Part shown: in pieces, positions 1-9,927 of the stretch
Layout of the letters: each line of letters opens with the position of its first letter
Position numbering within the stretch: the stretch's first letter is position 1
Assembly: GCA_000697335.1 (NCBI GenBank)
Contig: JNEM01013909.1
Coordinates: 1 to 13,280 of the forward strand
DNA from: Conidiobolus incongruus B7586
Lineage: Eukaryota > Entomophthoromycota > Entomophthoromycetes > Entomophthorales > Conidiobolaceae
Length of the DNA stretch: 13,280 nucleotides
Reading direction: 5' to 3'
Notes under the pieces: generated by a model
The model's database searches: none
The model's input: only the letters and a program-made list of their open reading frames with translations
Told to the model about the DNA's origin: nothing
Program-made: the position numbers and the translations under genes

Positions 1-540
1 TTTATTGCTAAAAGCTACTTATAATTTTTAAATAATTTTAAAGAGTTTATAGTTAAGCTTTATTAATATTAAAATAAAAAACTTTTGATGATTATTATTT
101 AATTTAAATATAATTAAATTAAACAACTAATTTTAAAAAAAAGATTTTTTAATTAAAAATATTAACATATATATATATATATATTAAAAATATATAATTT
201 CCTATTTATTTTGTATATATTTATTTTTTCAAACTAATAATATATTTGAAAAATTAGAAATTAAAAAATTTCCCATTATTTTAAATTCATGGTAATATAA
301 AAAATATAAATTATTATAAAAGTTTATAGTTTTAAATAATATTTTTTATGAATTATTTAAGAAAAATTAACTAAGAATAAAACTTAAACTTTTTAAATAA
401 AACCATTTTTAATTAGTTTTATTATTATAAATTCAATATATTTAATATTTTGAGAAATAGTTATAAAATATTATATATAAAAACAACTACCATATTTAAT
501 ATAATTTATTTATTATAACTTATCTGATTATAATTGTAAG
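1..540. other. AT-rich flank without a gene
   Basis: This stretch is almost entirely A and T, with stops in every frame and no CG dinucleotide. I see no exon-like segment, RNA gene or transposon terminus in it apart from an (AT)9 run. It may be older decayed repeat DNA into which the neighbouring LTR element inserted, but nothing in it proves that. Confidence 0.6.
167..184. repeat. (AT)9 microsatellite
   Basis: Nine uninterrupted AT units sit in the AT-rich flank. A similar (AT)8 run lies at the right end of the window. Simple repeats like this are expected in DNA of this composition and have no implied function. Confidence 0.9.
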
Positions 541-932
541 TGTAGTAATAGTTAAACTAATATAATATAGAGGAAAACATAATATAAAAGTAGTGTGGTG
601 TAGAATGTGCTAATATAATATAGCTATAGTGTGCAAGTGTAAATAAAGTTTAATTAAGCTTTGAATTAGGATGAGTTACTGATATATTAAGATTTATATT
701 AGGTAGTGCTAATATCCTATAATATTAATAGAATATAGTTTCAATTTTATAAATAGTATAAAAGTAAAAAATAATAAGAATTGAAAAGAAAAAGGAAGAA
801 CCTAGTTTTAAATAATTTAATGTTATTTATACAATTAATTTAACTATATAAGTATAAATTAATCATATAATTTATAGTTAATTAAATTATATGAAAGTAT
901 ATATAAGAATTTAAAAAATTAGTCTTTTAATA
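541..932 (-). repeat. LTR of the gypsy element (3' LTR by element orientation)
   Basis: This 392-bp copy aligns without gaps to 5843-6234. By eye I count 43 differences, about 38 of them transitions. It starts TGTAG on the plus strand and ends TTAATA, where the partner ends TTAACA, consistent with an original TG...CA. It is the downstream LTR because the element reads on the minus strand. Confidence 0.9.
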
Positions 933-1199
933 CTCTTTTAATAAGTGTCTTAAAAGAAACACACTCCTTAAATTTTTACAAATAGGTATAATAGGTTGAG
1001 GTATTCTTAATATTTTCTAAAGGTTCTTATATAGCTTTTTTAATAAGATAACCTATTTATTTTATATAGAAATAAAACTTATTCCTAATAGATTTAGATT
1101 TAATTATATAATTAATATAGTATTTTTCTTCTCTATTTTAATTAAAAATTAAATCTAGTTTTAAAGCTTTTTATTAATTAGGAAAAGTGTTAAAATCTT

Positions 1200-1275
1200 T
1201 AAGGTATGGTTTAATTTTAGATATATAAAAGGTAAGGTTGATCCTTAAAGTTAAAGGTAATCCTAAGGTAATATT
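1200..1275 (-). mobile_element. Integrase C-terminal block of the gypsy fossil
   Basis: Read on the minus strand, this segment still resembles the conserved end of Ty3/gypsy integrases. In that family a Leu-Pro pair, then Arg-Ile-His-Pro, then Phe-His-Val-Ser and Lys-Pro-Tyr follow one another closely. Here LP, RI, a degraded F-Y-I-S and KPY keep that spacing. This block fixes both the family and the minus orientation. It is part of the broken element and makes no protein. Confidence 0.7.
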
Positions 1276-4200
1276 TTCAAAATTTAAATTAATAAATTAA
1301 ATTTTATAAGGACTATAATATAATAATAAGTATTTGGGATTTAAGCTAGATTTAAGTAAGGTAGGTTTAAGGGCAAATTATTCTAAGTATATAAACATGT
1401 TAATTCTATATCTAAGAGGATTTCTAAATAACTTTAAGTATTGTTATTCTATAATCCTTTGATTTTCTTCTAAGTTAAATTTAACATGGGAATTAATATA
1501 TTTGATATTAGATTGAAATTTAACAATATCTAAAGGTAAGTTAATTTAAAGTTTTAGAGTAATTATTAAGTTAAAATATTTACTATAATTAGTAAAATAA
1601 AAATTAAAACTTGTTGATTTATTGATAAAAATATTGAATGAATATTAGAGTTGGTAGATATAAATATTTTAATATAACTAATTAGTGTTAATATAAACCT
1701 TAATAATTTATTTTAAGGTTATAATAGTTTTTTAATAAGTTTATTGGTTTAATAATATTTAGTAATAGATATAGCTAGGTTAATCTTAAAAGAAAAAGAT
1801 AGTAACTTCTAGAATTAAAAGTTAAATTACACATCTCTATTAGATATAATAGTTTGTAGAATTCTATAATAGATAAAGATATTAGAGAATAACAATTATG
1901 TAACATCTTTAGCTATTAAAGTTTTGAAATAAAGAATAAAATAAACATATTTAGAAAATAAATTAATTACAATTAATAAGTTATTATAACTATTTGTTGA
2001 TTTAAGAATTTTAATAAAATTAAGTTAGATTTGATATTAAGTTTTATTAGGGACTTGTAAAAGAATAAGTTTACTATATTTTAATTAAGTATTATATTTT
2101 ATTCTTTAGCATATATTATAAGTATTAATATATTTCTAAACTAATTTAACTAGGGAAAGCTAGTAATACTTTATTTTAACTCTCTTAGTAGTTTTTAACT
2201 ATTTTTAATATTTTTTAACAAGTAAATCATAATAGTCATTAAATATTATTTGTTAAATCTTAAGAATATTAAAAATATATAGATAATTATTATAGTATAG
2301 TAAGTTATTAATAATTTTAAATCTTTTGACATATTTTAATTAGTTTTCTAATAGTTTAAAGAGCTCTTTTTTAATTAAAATAAAGAAATTATTATTTAAT
2401 AATGTTTCTTAAAGTAATTTAATAAATTTTTTATTTACTTCATTAATAATTATTAAGTTAATATTTGCTGGGTCTTTATAATTAACACAAAAAGGTAGAT
2501 ATGTAAGATTTTTTAATAAAGTATCTATAACATGATTTTATTAACTTAAGAGATATCAAATAAAGAAAAAATAAGCTTAGATAGTGTTAATTTATCTAAC
2601 TTATTTTTTTAATAAATGCTTCTAAGTATTTAAGTAGATAAATAATTTATAATCTGTAGGTGTTAAAAAAAAGTTGTAAAACAAGAAATATAAGTGATTT
2701 TTGATTATTTCTACTAAAATAAAGAGTTTTTATTTATAAACTAGGTATTTTAATTTAGCTGGTTTTATTTTTCTTAACTAGAATATTATTGGTTTTAAAG
2801 TAACATTTATAAAGTTAAACTTAACCTATTCTCCTTTATTTATTATTTTAATTTATAGTTAAAAGGTAAAATATAAATTAAATTCAAACTAGGTTAATTA
2901 TTTACTAATTACAAAAAAATTAAAGTTAGTAAAAATAATAGTAGGTAATTTTAAATTAAAGATAGATAAAGTAAAAGTATTAGTAATATAGAAAATTAAA
3001 GCATTTATATAGAAAGTATATAGTGGGGTTTATTTAAAAAGAGAGTTTTTCTTCAAGAGATTAATAATAAAATAATAAATTTAATAAAAGAATCAATGAA
3101 ATCTTTAAAGTAATTTAATAATTTAAGTATAAACATAAGTTAATTTTTATTTATAAATATAGTAAAAGCTTTAACACTATTAAATTTAGTTAAATCAATA
3201 TTAATTCTTTAAAAGGAAATAATATAACCACAAAAAAAATAGAAGAGGTATTAAAGATATATTTTGATAATTTTACAAGTAATTTATATTTTTGAATAAT
3301 TTATAAAATTTAATTAACATGTTAAATTTATTCTTTTTTAGTTTTAAATAGATTAGGATATTATTAAAATAAGTGATTATAAAGTTATTAAAGATAAAAT
3401 TAAAAAGGGAATTGATAAATTAAGTGAAAGTTACAAAGATATTATATAATCTAAAGTTTATAATAGTAAATTTATAGTAAATTAAAAAAGTATTAAAAAT
3501 AGCTCAAAAAATAGAATTTTCTTCAATTTTAATATTATAATATTTATTCTTAACATTTAATTTAGTAAATATAATTAATTTAAGTAATTTATCCTTAACA
3601 TTATATAAGTTTAATAATAAAGTTTTATCCTTAATAATTTTAGAGTTTAAAACACAATTATTAATATATAATCTTTAACCAACATTAGCTTTTTTTATAA
3701 AGAGAATTAAAAATTTTTATAGTTAAGAAGAAGGTTTAATATATTTATTTTTAAATAGTTTTTAGATTTCTTCTTTTAAGATTTGATATTGTTTAAGAGA
3801 TAAATAATAAATAAACTTTAAGTATAGTTGTATACTAAAAAATAATTTAATTTTATACTTAATATTATGTTTAAAAGGTAATTTATCTACAAATTTAAAA
3901 ATATTAGCAAATTAACTTACTATATTATATAAGAAGTGGTTATTAGATATAACTTTATTGAAATTAACAGATGAAGCATTAATAGATAAGTAATAAATAA
4001 TATATATCTTTATAAATTATTAAAGTTTTTAATTAGTTTTTTACATTAATTTTTACTTAAAATAATAGAATTATTTGTTATAATTGTAGAGTTAGTATTA
4101 GGTATAGTATTTAATAATTTTATAGTAAGGTAATATAAATTTTCTAAGATTAATTCTATTAATTTTTTTTGGAATATAAAAAAAATAAATTTGTAACATT

Positions 4201-4839
4201 TTAGGGTAATATTTATAGATATAAAACTATAGTATTTAAATTAATTTTAACCTACTATAAAATTATAACTAATGTTACCAACTAAAAATTTAATATATTA
4301 GGAATAGTTAAAAAATAATAATAAGTATTTAAATATAGTATTAGATGTTTATTCTATTAAGTTGTTAATATATTTAATTATTAAGTTACTTTTTTAAGTA
4401 AGTAAAGGTTACTTTATAATAATAAAAAAAATGATATAACTAAAATAATTAGAATTAATTAAAACACTAATAAGTGTGTTTATAAAAAAATTAATTAATA
4501 TAAACAATAGGGTAATAGTTAAAGATAAAAAATTACAAGGTAAATTAGTTATTAAAATATTTTTAGTTTCTAATAATTTAATTAGTTAGATTTCTTTAAT
4601 ATATATAGTTTAATTTATAAAATCAGTAGTTTATTAGAACTTTTGTGGATTAGATTAGAATCTGCTAACTAATTATAAAAAAAGTAATTCTAAGGTTATA
4701 TTAATATTATTCAAGTTTAATTTATAGTTGGTAAGTTAAGATTATAAAAAATTAAATAGATAGTGTTTTTTTAAAGGGTATTTATTAGCTTTATAATTAA
4801 CTTAAGTTTTTTAATAGTAATAACAACTTTTATTTACTC

Positions 4840-5020
4840 TTAAGTAAACTTTAACTTCTTCACTAAAGATTTTCTTATGAAGTTTTAAAATAGAAATATT
4901 TATTATTTGAAATTTAAGTGGGTTAAAGTAAATTTTAAAAGATTAATTTTTAAGATAGAAAAATTTAGTTATTAAGTAAAAAATATTATTAATTATAATT
5001 GCTATATCATTAATATTAGA
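4840..5020 (-). mobile_element. Reverse transcriptase block of the gypsy fossil
   Basis: On the minus strand, 4982-5017 resembles the YxDD catalytic region of Ty3/gypsy reverse transcriptases (Y/N-I-N-D-I-A-I pattern). It is followed at about 4915-4945 by an N-P-x-K-F/C-like piece and at about 4841-4871 by an I-x-S-E-E-like piece, in the order the family uses after the catalytic motif. The match is degraded and is called only because order and spacing agree. Confidence 0.6.
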
Positions 5021-5842
5021 AAAAAACATATTATTAAAATGTTCCCAATTAAATAACTAGAGCTTAACTTAAAAATTAAAGTATTGTAATAGTTTGTAGA
5101 TTTATTCTTCTTTAATAATATTTAATATGTTTAAGTATATTTTATTAAATTTCTTAATTAATTATCTTGTAGAAATTTTTTATTTAAGTTAAAAAAGTTT
5201 TTCTCTTTTTAATTAAACTTGATTTTTTAAATAATACCTCTTTTTAAAGGTTTTTTCTAATTGTTTAAAAGCTTATATTTTTATAGTAAGTTATCCTCCT
5301 AAAGATTTTTTAAGATTAAGCTTGTAATAAGTTAACTACCAACTATAAATAGATTTTTCTAAAAAAAAGTAGCTAATTTAAAGATATTTTTTAGATGTTT
5401 ATTATAGATTAAATTAAAATAATTCTTTATATTTTTAAGGTAGTTTTTAAACTTATAAAGGTTTTTAAAACTATTATAAATAGTTAATTTGTTTTTAAAA
5501 TACTAAAGAGGTAGTTTAATATATTAATTATAATAAAATAGCTAGTTTATTAGATTCAAACTCTTTAAAACATATTTTTTTCAATTAAAAGTTGTTTAAT
5601 ATAAGTTTTTTAGAGGGTAATAAGCTTTTAAAAACTAAAGTGTTAAATTCACTTAGTAATTAAATTGTTATTATAATTTAAATAATATAAAGGTATTTTT
5701 TTAGTAGTATTATAATATATAATGTTAAATTTAAATAAAATAAATTATAGATAAAATTTAAAATAATAATAATTAGGTTGAATACAAATAGTTATTAATT
5801 CCTAATAGGTTTTTAATAGTTTTATTACTGTTACTATATAAA

Positions 5843-6234
5843 TATAGTGGTAATTAAACTAATATAGTATAGAGAAAAACTTAATATAAAAGTAGTATGG
5901 TGTAAAATATAGTAATATAATATAGCTGTAGTGTACAAATATAAATAAAGTTTAATTAAGCTTTAAATTAAAATAAGTTACTAATATATTAAAATTTATA
6001 TTAGGTAGTGTGAATATCTTATAATATTAATAGAATATAATTTTAATTTTAGAAATAGTGTAAAAATAAAAAATAATAATAATTAAGAGGAAAAAAGAAA
6101 AACCTAGTTTTAGATAATTTAATGTTATTTATACAATTAATTTAATTATATAAGTATAAATTAATCATATAATTTATAGTTAATTGAATTATATAAAAGT
6201 ATATATAAAAATTTAAAAAACTAGTCTCTTAACA
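5843..6234 (-). repeat. LTR of the gypsy element (5' LTR by element orientation)
   Basis: This is the 392-bp partner of 541-932, with no indel between the two. Read on the minus strand it begins TGTTAAGAGACTAG. It ends 346 bases from the stop codon of the first P450 gene and runs in the same direction as that gene. Confidence 0.9.
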
Positions 6235-6580
6235 ATAATTACTATAGGTAATTAAAATATATAATAAAAAGATAAATGTAAACAAATTAAACTATTTAGT
6301 GAAATAACAAATTTTTATTAATAAAAAATCAATTTTTTATGTATTAAAAGTTTATCAGAAATATAGTATAATTTTATTAATATTGAATAACAGTATAAAT
6401 TTTAAGTTTTTATTCTCTTAAATATTTAGAGCTATATATAATGTTGATTTTAAAATTGTGACATTACTTCTGTAGTTATAATATATTTCAAATATCATTT
6501 AACACTCTACTAATAATATAATTTGTAAATATTAAAGTAATGTGTTTATTGCATGTTAAAATATAATTGTAGAGTATAAA
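6235..6580. other. Spacer between LTR and first P450 gene
   Basis: AT-rich DNA with no reading frame. It holds the 3' flank of the P450 gene, including an AATAAA signal on the minus strand. CG dinucleotides are absent here too and first reappear inside the coding sequence at about 6621. Confidence 0.6.
6545..6550 (-). terminator. AATAAA polyadenylation signal, first P450 gene
   Basis: AATAAA on the minus strand lies about 30 nt beyond the TAG stop at 6581-6583. That position is plausible for directing 3' end formation of this gene. It is a common hexamer in AT-rich DNA, so the call rests mainly on position. Confidence 0.45.
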
Positions 6581-8457
6581 CTAATGCCTAACTGCAATAG
6601 TTAATTTAAGATCTTGAGGACGAGCAGCAACAGAAGAGAGTCTCAAATCTTCAAAATCTGGATTGTCTGGAGAAATTAAAAATTCAAATTTTTGTAAAAG
6701 CATGGCAATTGTAACACGTTGCTCAACCATTGAAAAAGTGGAGCCAATACCTAGAATATAGATTATCAGACGAATTGAAAAATATCTTCAATTTTATATA
6801 CTTACAAGTTCTAGGTCCTGCTACAAATGGTTGCCAATTGCGCGATTCATCACTTGATAAATCACTGAAGCGATCTGGAATGAACTGTTCTGGATTTTTG
6901 AATGCTGAAGCATTGTGGTGAATACCCCAAAGATGCAGGGTGACTTGGGTCCCTTTTGGCACAGTAATGCCATTACTAAGAGTGTGACGCTGAGATGTAA
7001 TTCTTTCCATCTGTGTTGCAGTAGTCATAATTCTCATGGATTCTTTATTGACCAAATCTAAATATGGGATACTTTTCAATTGTTCAATAGTTGGAATTAA
7101 GATGGTTTGGGGATATCCAAGCGCTTCTAATATTTGGGTTCGTAGTTTGTGTTGAATTTCCTAAATTTATCATTATAAGATATTTATGTTTTAAATAAGT
7201 GAATAAGCTTACAGGATATTTTGCCAAGTAATATAGTGTGGCAGTTAAGGTGGCAGCTGTAGTATCGTGACCTGCTGAAATAAATAATTTGAGATTATCC
7301 TATATTTTCTGATTAATTTTTAACAATTATAAATATAAGTACTATACCCTAATTTCATCTTTAGTCAATCTGAATTCTTGTGTATTTTCGTTAGATTCAA
7401 TCAAAGCATCAACCAAATTTCGGCTAGAAAATCTAATCGAACTTTTCATTTCTTGTTGCCTTGATTCCACGATATTCTCTACTAGATTATTATATTCATC
7501 AATATCTCTAGCGAACTTGGGTCTTTTAAAGAATGGTAAAGAGTCCAAAAAAGGAAGGAATAAATAAGCTGGATTCATGACTTGTTCAATTATATTGTTA
7601 TACACTTTGTAAAGGTGAGAGTTTGGATCTTTACAAGCCTAATGATATAAGTTATCTCACTGATAGTAATTAAAACTATTCTATTACCTTAAAATCAATA
7701 CCAATGATCAATTTCCCCAAAACATCAAGCGTCATTCTAATTTAAGGTGAGCAAATGCTTTTAAATTACAATACTTAGTTACCTTTGAATTAGATCCATC
7801 ACATTGATCTCTTCACCGTCTTTATCCTTCCATTGATCAATGACCTCAAAAACATATTCTCCAATGAGCTCAGGAGACCAAGTCTGATTAAAAACTGGGT
7901 TAATAATTTTTCTATGTCTCTTCCATTCCTAATAGAATATTAAAAACTGTAACATTGTATAAAAAATTTTATCATTACTTGACCATTGTTGCTACCAACT
8001 TGACTTTTACCAAAGAATTTCAATAAATTTTCACTAATTGGTAATTCGTTTAAATTAGGTTTTTCAAAAATATCTTCAAAAATATTATTAGTAATATTAT
8101 ACATATTTTGCTGAATTTAAATTTACCAGGAAGATTAGATATCTCTTTGGCTAATTGAGGGTCTCCAACCAATAAAGCCCATCCAGAGTAATCATAATAC
8201 TGTAAATTAATATCAATTCAAATTCAATTGTTAAACAATATTGTATTTACTCTGATAATTCCATGACGATTTAGCAAAGGCTGCAGATATTGGTCCATTT
8301 TAATTCGATAACATTTTGGAGAAAATACCATATATAAGAAAGTCCAAATAGGAGCTGCTGGTACATGCTCCAGCTCTTTAGGGCATTTGAGTAATTTGTA
8401 TACTTTACAAGATAAGTATAGCACTAATATAGCAATCAAATAATAAAGCATTTTCAA
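6581..8457 (-). CDS. Cytochrome P450 monooxygenase, nine exons, 490 aa
   Basis: Haem-thiolate monooxygenase, probably anchored in the ER membrane and fed electrons by a P450 reductase; substrate unknown. Exons (minus strand): 8251-8457, 8127-8199, 7979-8073, 7783-7928, 7688-7736, 7348-7638, 7213-7299, 6806-7160 and 6581-6750. All eight introns are GT-AG and 46-55 nt long; the joined exons give 1473 nt ending in TAG. Residues about 3-20 are a hydrophobic anchor (LYYLIAILVLYL), followed by a hinge with VPAAP. Hallmarks are W127xxxR131 (C-helix), A296-G-H-D-T-T301 (I-helix), E356xxR359 (K-helix), PDRF at 411-414 and FVAGPRTCIGS at 428-438, with haem-ligand Cys435. Length is normal and no key residue is missing. 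ATGs lie at 8457 and 8451; the paralogue aligns from the second, so the true start could be two codons later. It is the downstream member of a tandem pair. The family is certain; the CYP subfamily is not assigned. Confidence 0.95.
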
Positions 8458-8500
8458 ATAGTTAAATCTTGTTTCTTGAGAAATTGATATTATTTCATCA

Positions 8501-8507
8501 ATTTATA
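8501..8507 (-). promoter_or_regulatory. TATA-like box, first P450 gene
   Basis: TATAAAT on the minus strand starts 50 nt before the ATG at 8457. The paralogous gene has a TATA-like box 52 nt before its own ATG. The matching placement supports a real core promoter with a short 5' leader, although such words are common by chance in AT-rich DNA. Confidence 0.5.
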
Positions 8508-9287
8508 TTACTTCAGGTATAAATTCTGTAAACAATAACAATTTTGTTTATGGAAATTTTTTGAAAAGTTACCAAATTCAAATTATGGAAATTATCATTG
8601 AAAGAAATTTGGAACTTTCTGAAACTTGATTGCGTAAAAATCATATATGAATTGAGGTTGATTTTTCAACTCCTTATTTTATTTTATCAATAGCTGATTG
8701 ATTATTTTATCAAAAAATTATTTTGAAATATTGAAATCAGTTGGGTATATCTGATATAATGGCAATTATTAATTGACAAATTTTATTTAGTAATATTAAG
8801 GAATTGCAGTGTTTACCCTAAAACCAATGTTTATGATTTTTTATATAACATTTATATTTTATAATATAACCTGATTGATTTCAAAATGATAGTAACCTGA
8901 TAGATTGATAGAAAGTTAAATTTGTTAATCCTGAAATTTTATATTCAATCATTCTGATGACAATTAACCGATATCTTAATTAGACTAAAATTATTTATTT
9001 AACCGATTTAAAGAAATATAATATTAATACTAATAACATGTCTAAAGTTATTATATATAATATTGAAATAATCAATCACCATTCTTTAAAGGGAATATAA
9101 TAATAATAATGGTGTGAATATATTATTAAAGTTTATTCAAAATAGTACTTGAGACATAATAAATTATGAATATTGGATTATCAAATAAGCTGGTTATCCC
9201 CTAATTGTGTTAATAACCCTACATAAATTAATAATTTTGATCATATATTATGTGGAATTGATTAGTGAATTATTTAATCATCAAATT
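8508..9287. other. Intergenic DNA upstream of the first P450 gene
   Basis: AT-rich sequence with stops in all frames and no gene that I can support. It should contain the promoter-proximal control region of the 6581-8457 gene. A short imperfect duplication (TAACCTGATTGATT and TAACCTGATAGATT, near 8867 and 8897) and a CACCATT/AATGGTG inverted repeat (9077-9083 and 9108-9114) are visible. Neither matches a site I know. Confidence 0.5.
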
Positions 9288-9418
9288 TGTAAGGGAGTCT
9301 TTTTAGGGGAGATGTAACTTTTTAGAAAAGATGGGAAGAGTACGGTCTTTCGAAGGATGATCAACCATGAAATCCCATGAATGGGAAACTTTTCAGAATG
9401 GGGATTAGTCTGAATTAG

Positions 9419-9686
9419 GCATCAACCAAAAACTATGTTGATAGCGATTACTTTACATTTGACATCTCAAAAAAATTGTATAAGTTAAAAGGAAAGAAAG
9501 GTGTTATTCTTTACAAGGTAGAGTATAATAGAATTTCTATTGTGTGTTAGTTGAGAACTATTTCTATATCAAAAAATTTAGATAGGTGGTTCAGCTTGCC
9601 TATCAATTGAGACTGGAGTTCTTGTAGATCCCAAGCTTGGCTTGCTTATATCATTGATTTCTCAGTCCAGTACGGAAACTGCTTAG
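9419..9686 (+). other. Exon-like open segments, possible gene relic
   Basis: Within a GC-richer island (about 9290-9720), two plus-strand stretches look like exons. The first, 9419-9517, is open for 33 codons, follows an AG, and ends AAG before GTAGAG, a fair donor. The second, 9582-9686, follows TTTAG, is open for 34 codons and ends in TAG. The gap between them is 64 nt, close to the intron size used by the P450 genes. The first piece is rich in Lys, Tyr and Phe; the second contains SIETGVLVDPKLGLL. I do not recognise a family, and neither piece has an obvious ATG. The DNA just upstream (9335-9415) is open only for short runs in different frames. It could be the 3' end of a decayed or partial host gene, an unannotated small gene, or chance. 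It lies in the 3' flank of the second P450 gene, on the opposite strand. Confidence 0.3.
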
Positions 9687-9770
9687 AAAATAGATATAAA
9701 GTGACCCCCAAATAGTAAATCTTGTAATATATTAATATTAAACAATTGATTTTTATTATATTTCCAAGTG

Positions 9771-9806
9771 CCAAATTCCAAATTCCAAATTCCAATATTC
9801 CAAATT
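9771..9806. repeat. CCAAATT short tandem repeat
   Basis: There are three exact CCAAATT units, then a CCAATATT variant, then one more CCAAATT: five 7-8 bp units in 36 bp. It lies about 120 bases left of the second P450 stop codon, in that gene's 3' flank. No function is implied. Confidence 0.85.
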
Positions 9807-9908
9807 AATCATAGAAATTATATTTAAAATAGTTGTTAAAATATTTTATAATATTTTTCTTAATTTAAAAAAGTTGAAAATATTATTTGAAGAAATCAAT
9901 AGAGTCAG

Positions 9909-9914
9909 TTTATT
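9909..9914 (-). terminator. AATAAA polyadenylation signal, second P450 gene
   Basis: AATAAA on the minus strand sits about 14 nt after the TAG stop at 9928-9930. It is the nearest canonical hexamer to this stop and a likely 3'-end signal. It is supported by position only. Confidence 0.45.
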
Positions 9915-9927
9915 ATATACCAATAAA

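Larger units (their letters stand above)
541..6234 (-). mobile_element. Decayed full-length Ty3/gypsy LTR retrotransposon (fossil)
   Basis: Two direct repeats of 392 bp bound an internal region of about 4.9 kb, giving 5.7 kb in all, a normal size for Ty3/gypsy. The repeat ends fit TG...CA. Orientation is minus: reverse-transcriptase-like coding lies at about 4840-5020 and the integrase C-terminal block at about 1200-1275, the gypsy order RT then integrase read right to left. A purine-rich tract (AAAAGAG on the minus strand, about 933-939) abuts the 541-932 LTR, where a polypurine tract would be expected. The element is broken in very many places and has no usable reading frame. The LTRs differ at about 11% of sites, mostly by transitions, so it is old or was decayed by a mutational process. 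That process makes a date unreliable. The 5-bp flanks (536-540 and 6235-6239) match at only three bases, so no target-site duplication is claimed. Confidence 0.88.

Noticed and set aside
536-6239. Target-site duplication around the LTR element (GTAAG and ATAAT)
   Set aside because: Only three of five bases agree in very AT-rich DNA, so the match could be chance. The element is called from its paired LTRs and internal motifs instead.
6730-6921. 63-aa plus-strand open frame
   Set aside because: It lies antisense to exons 8 and 9 and intron 8 of an intact P450 gene, with no domain or codon signal of its own.
8604-8619. Heat-shock-element-like GAA/TTC units upstream of the first P450 gene
   Set aside because: Only two correctly spaced units occur (GAACTTTC); the neighbouring ones are out of register. 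This is expected by chance in A/T-rich sequence.
9077-9114. CACCATT/AATGGTG inverted repeat as MITE ends
   Set aside because: The arms are only 7 bp, the enclosed loop is 24 bp, and no flanking duplication is present.
9587-9635. tRNA-like A box (TGGTTCAGCTTG) suggesting a SINE or tRNA gene
   Set aside because: There is no convincing B box at the right distance, no cloverleaf pairing and no A-rich tail. The CCAAATT repeat lies too far away to serve as one with confidence.
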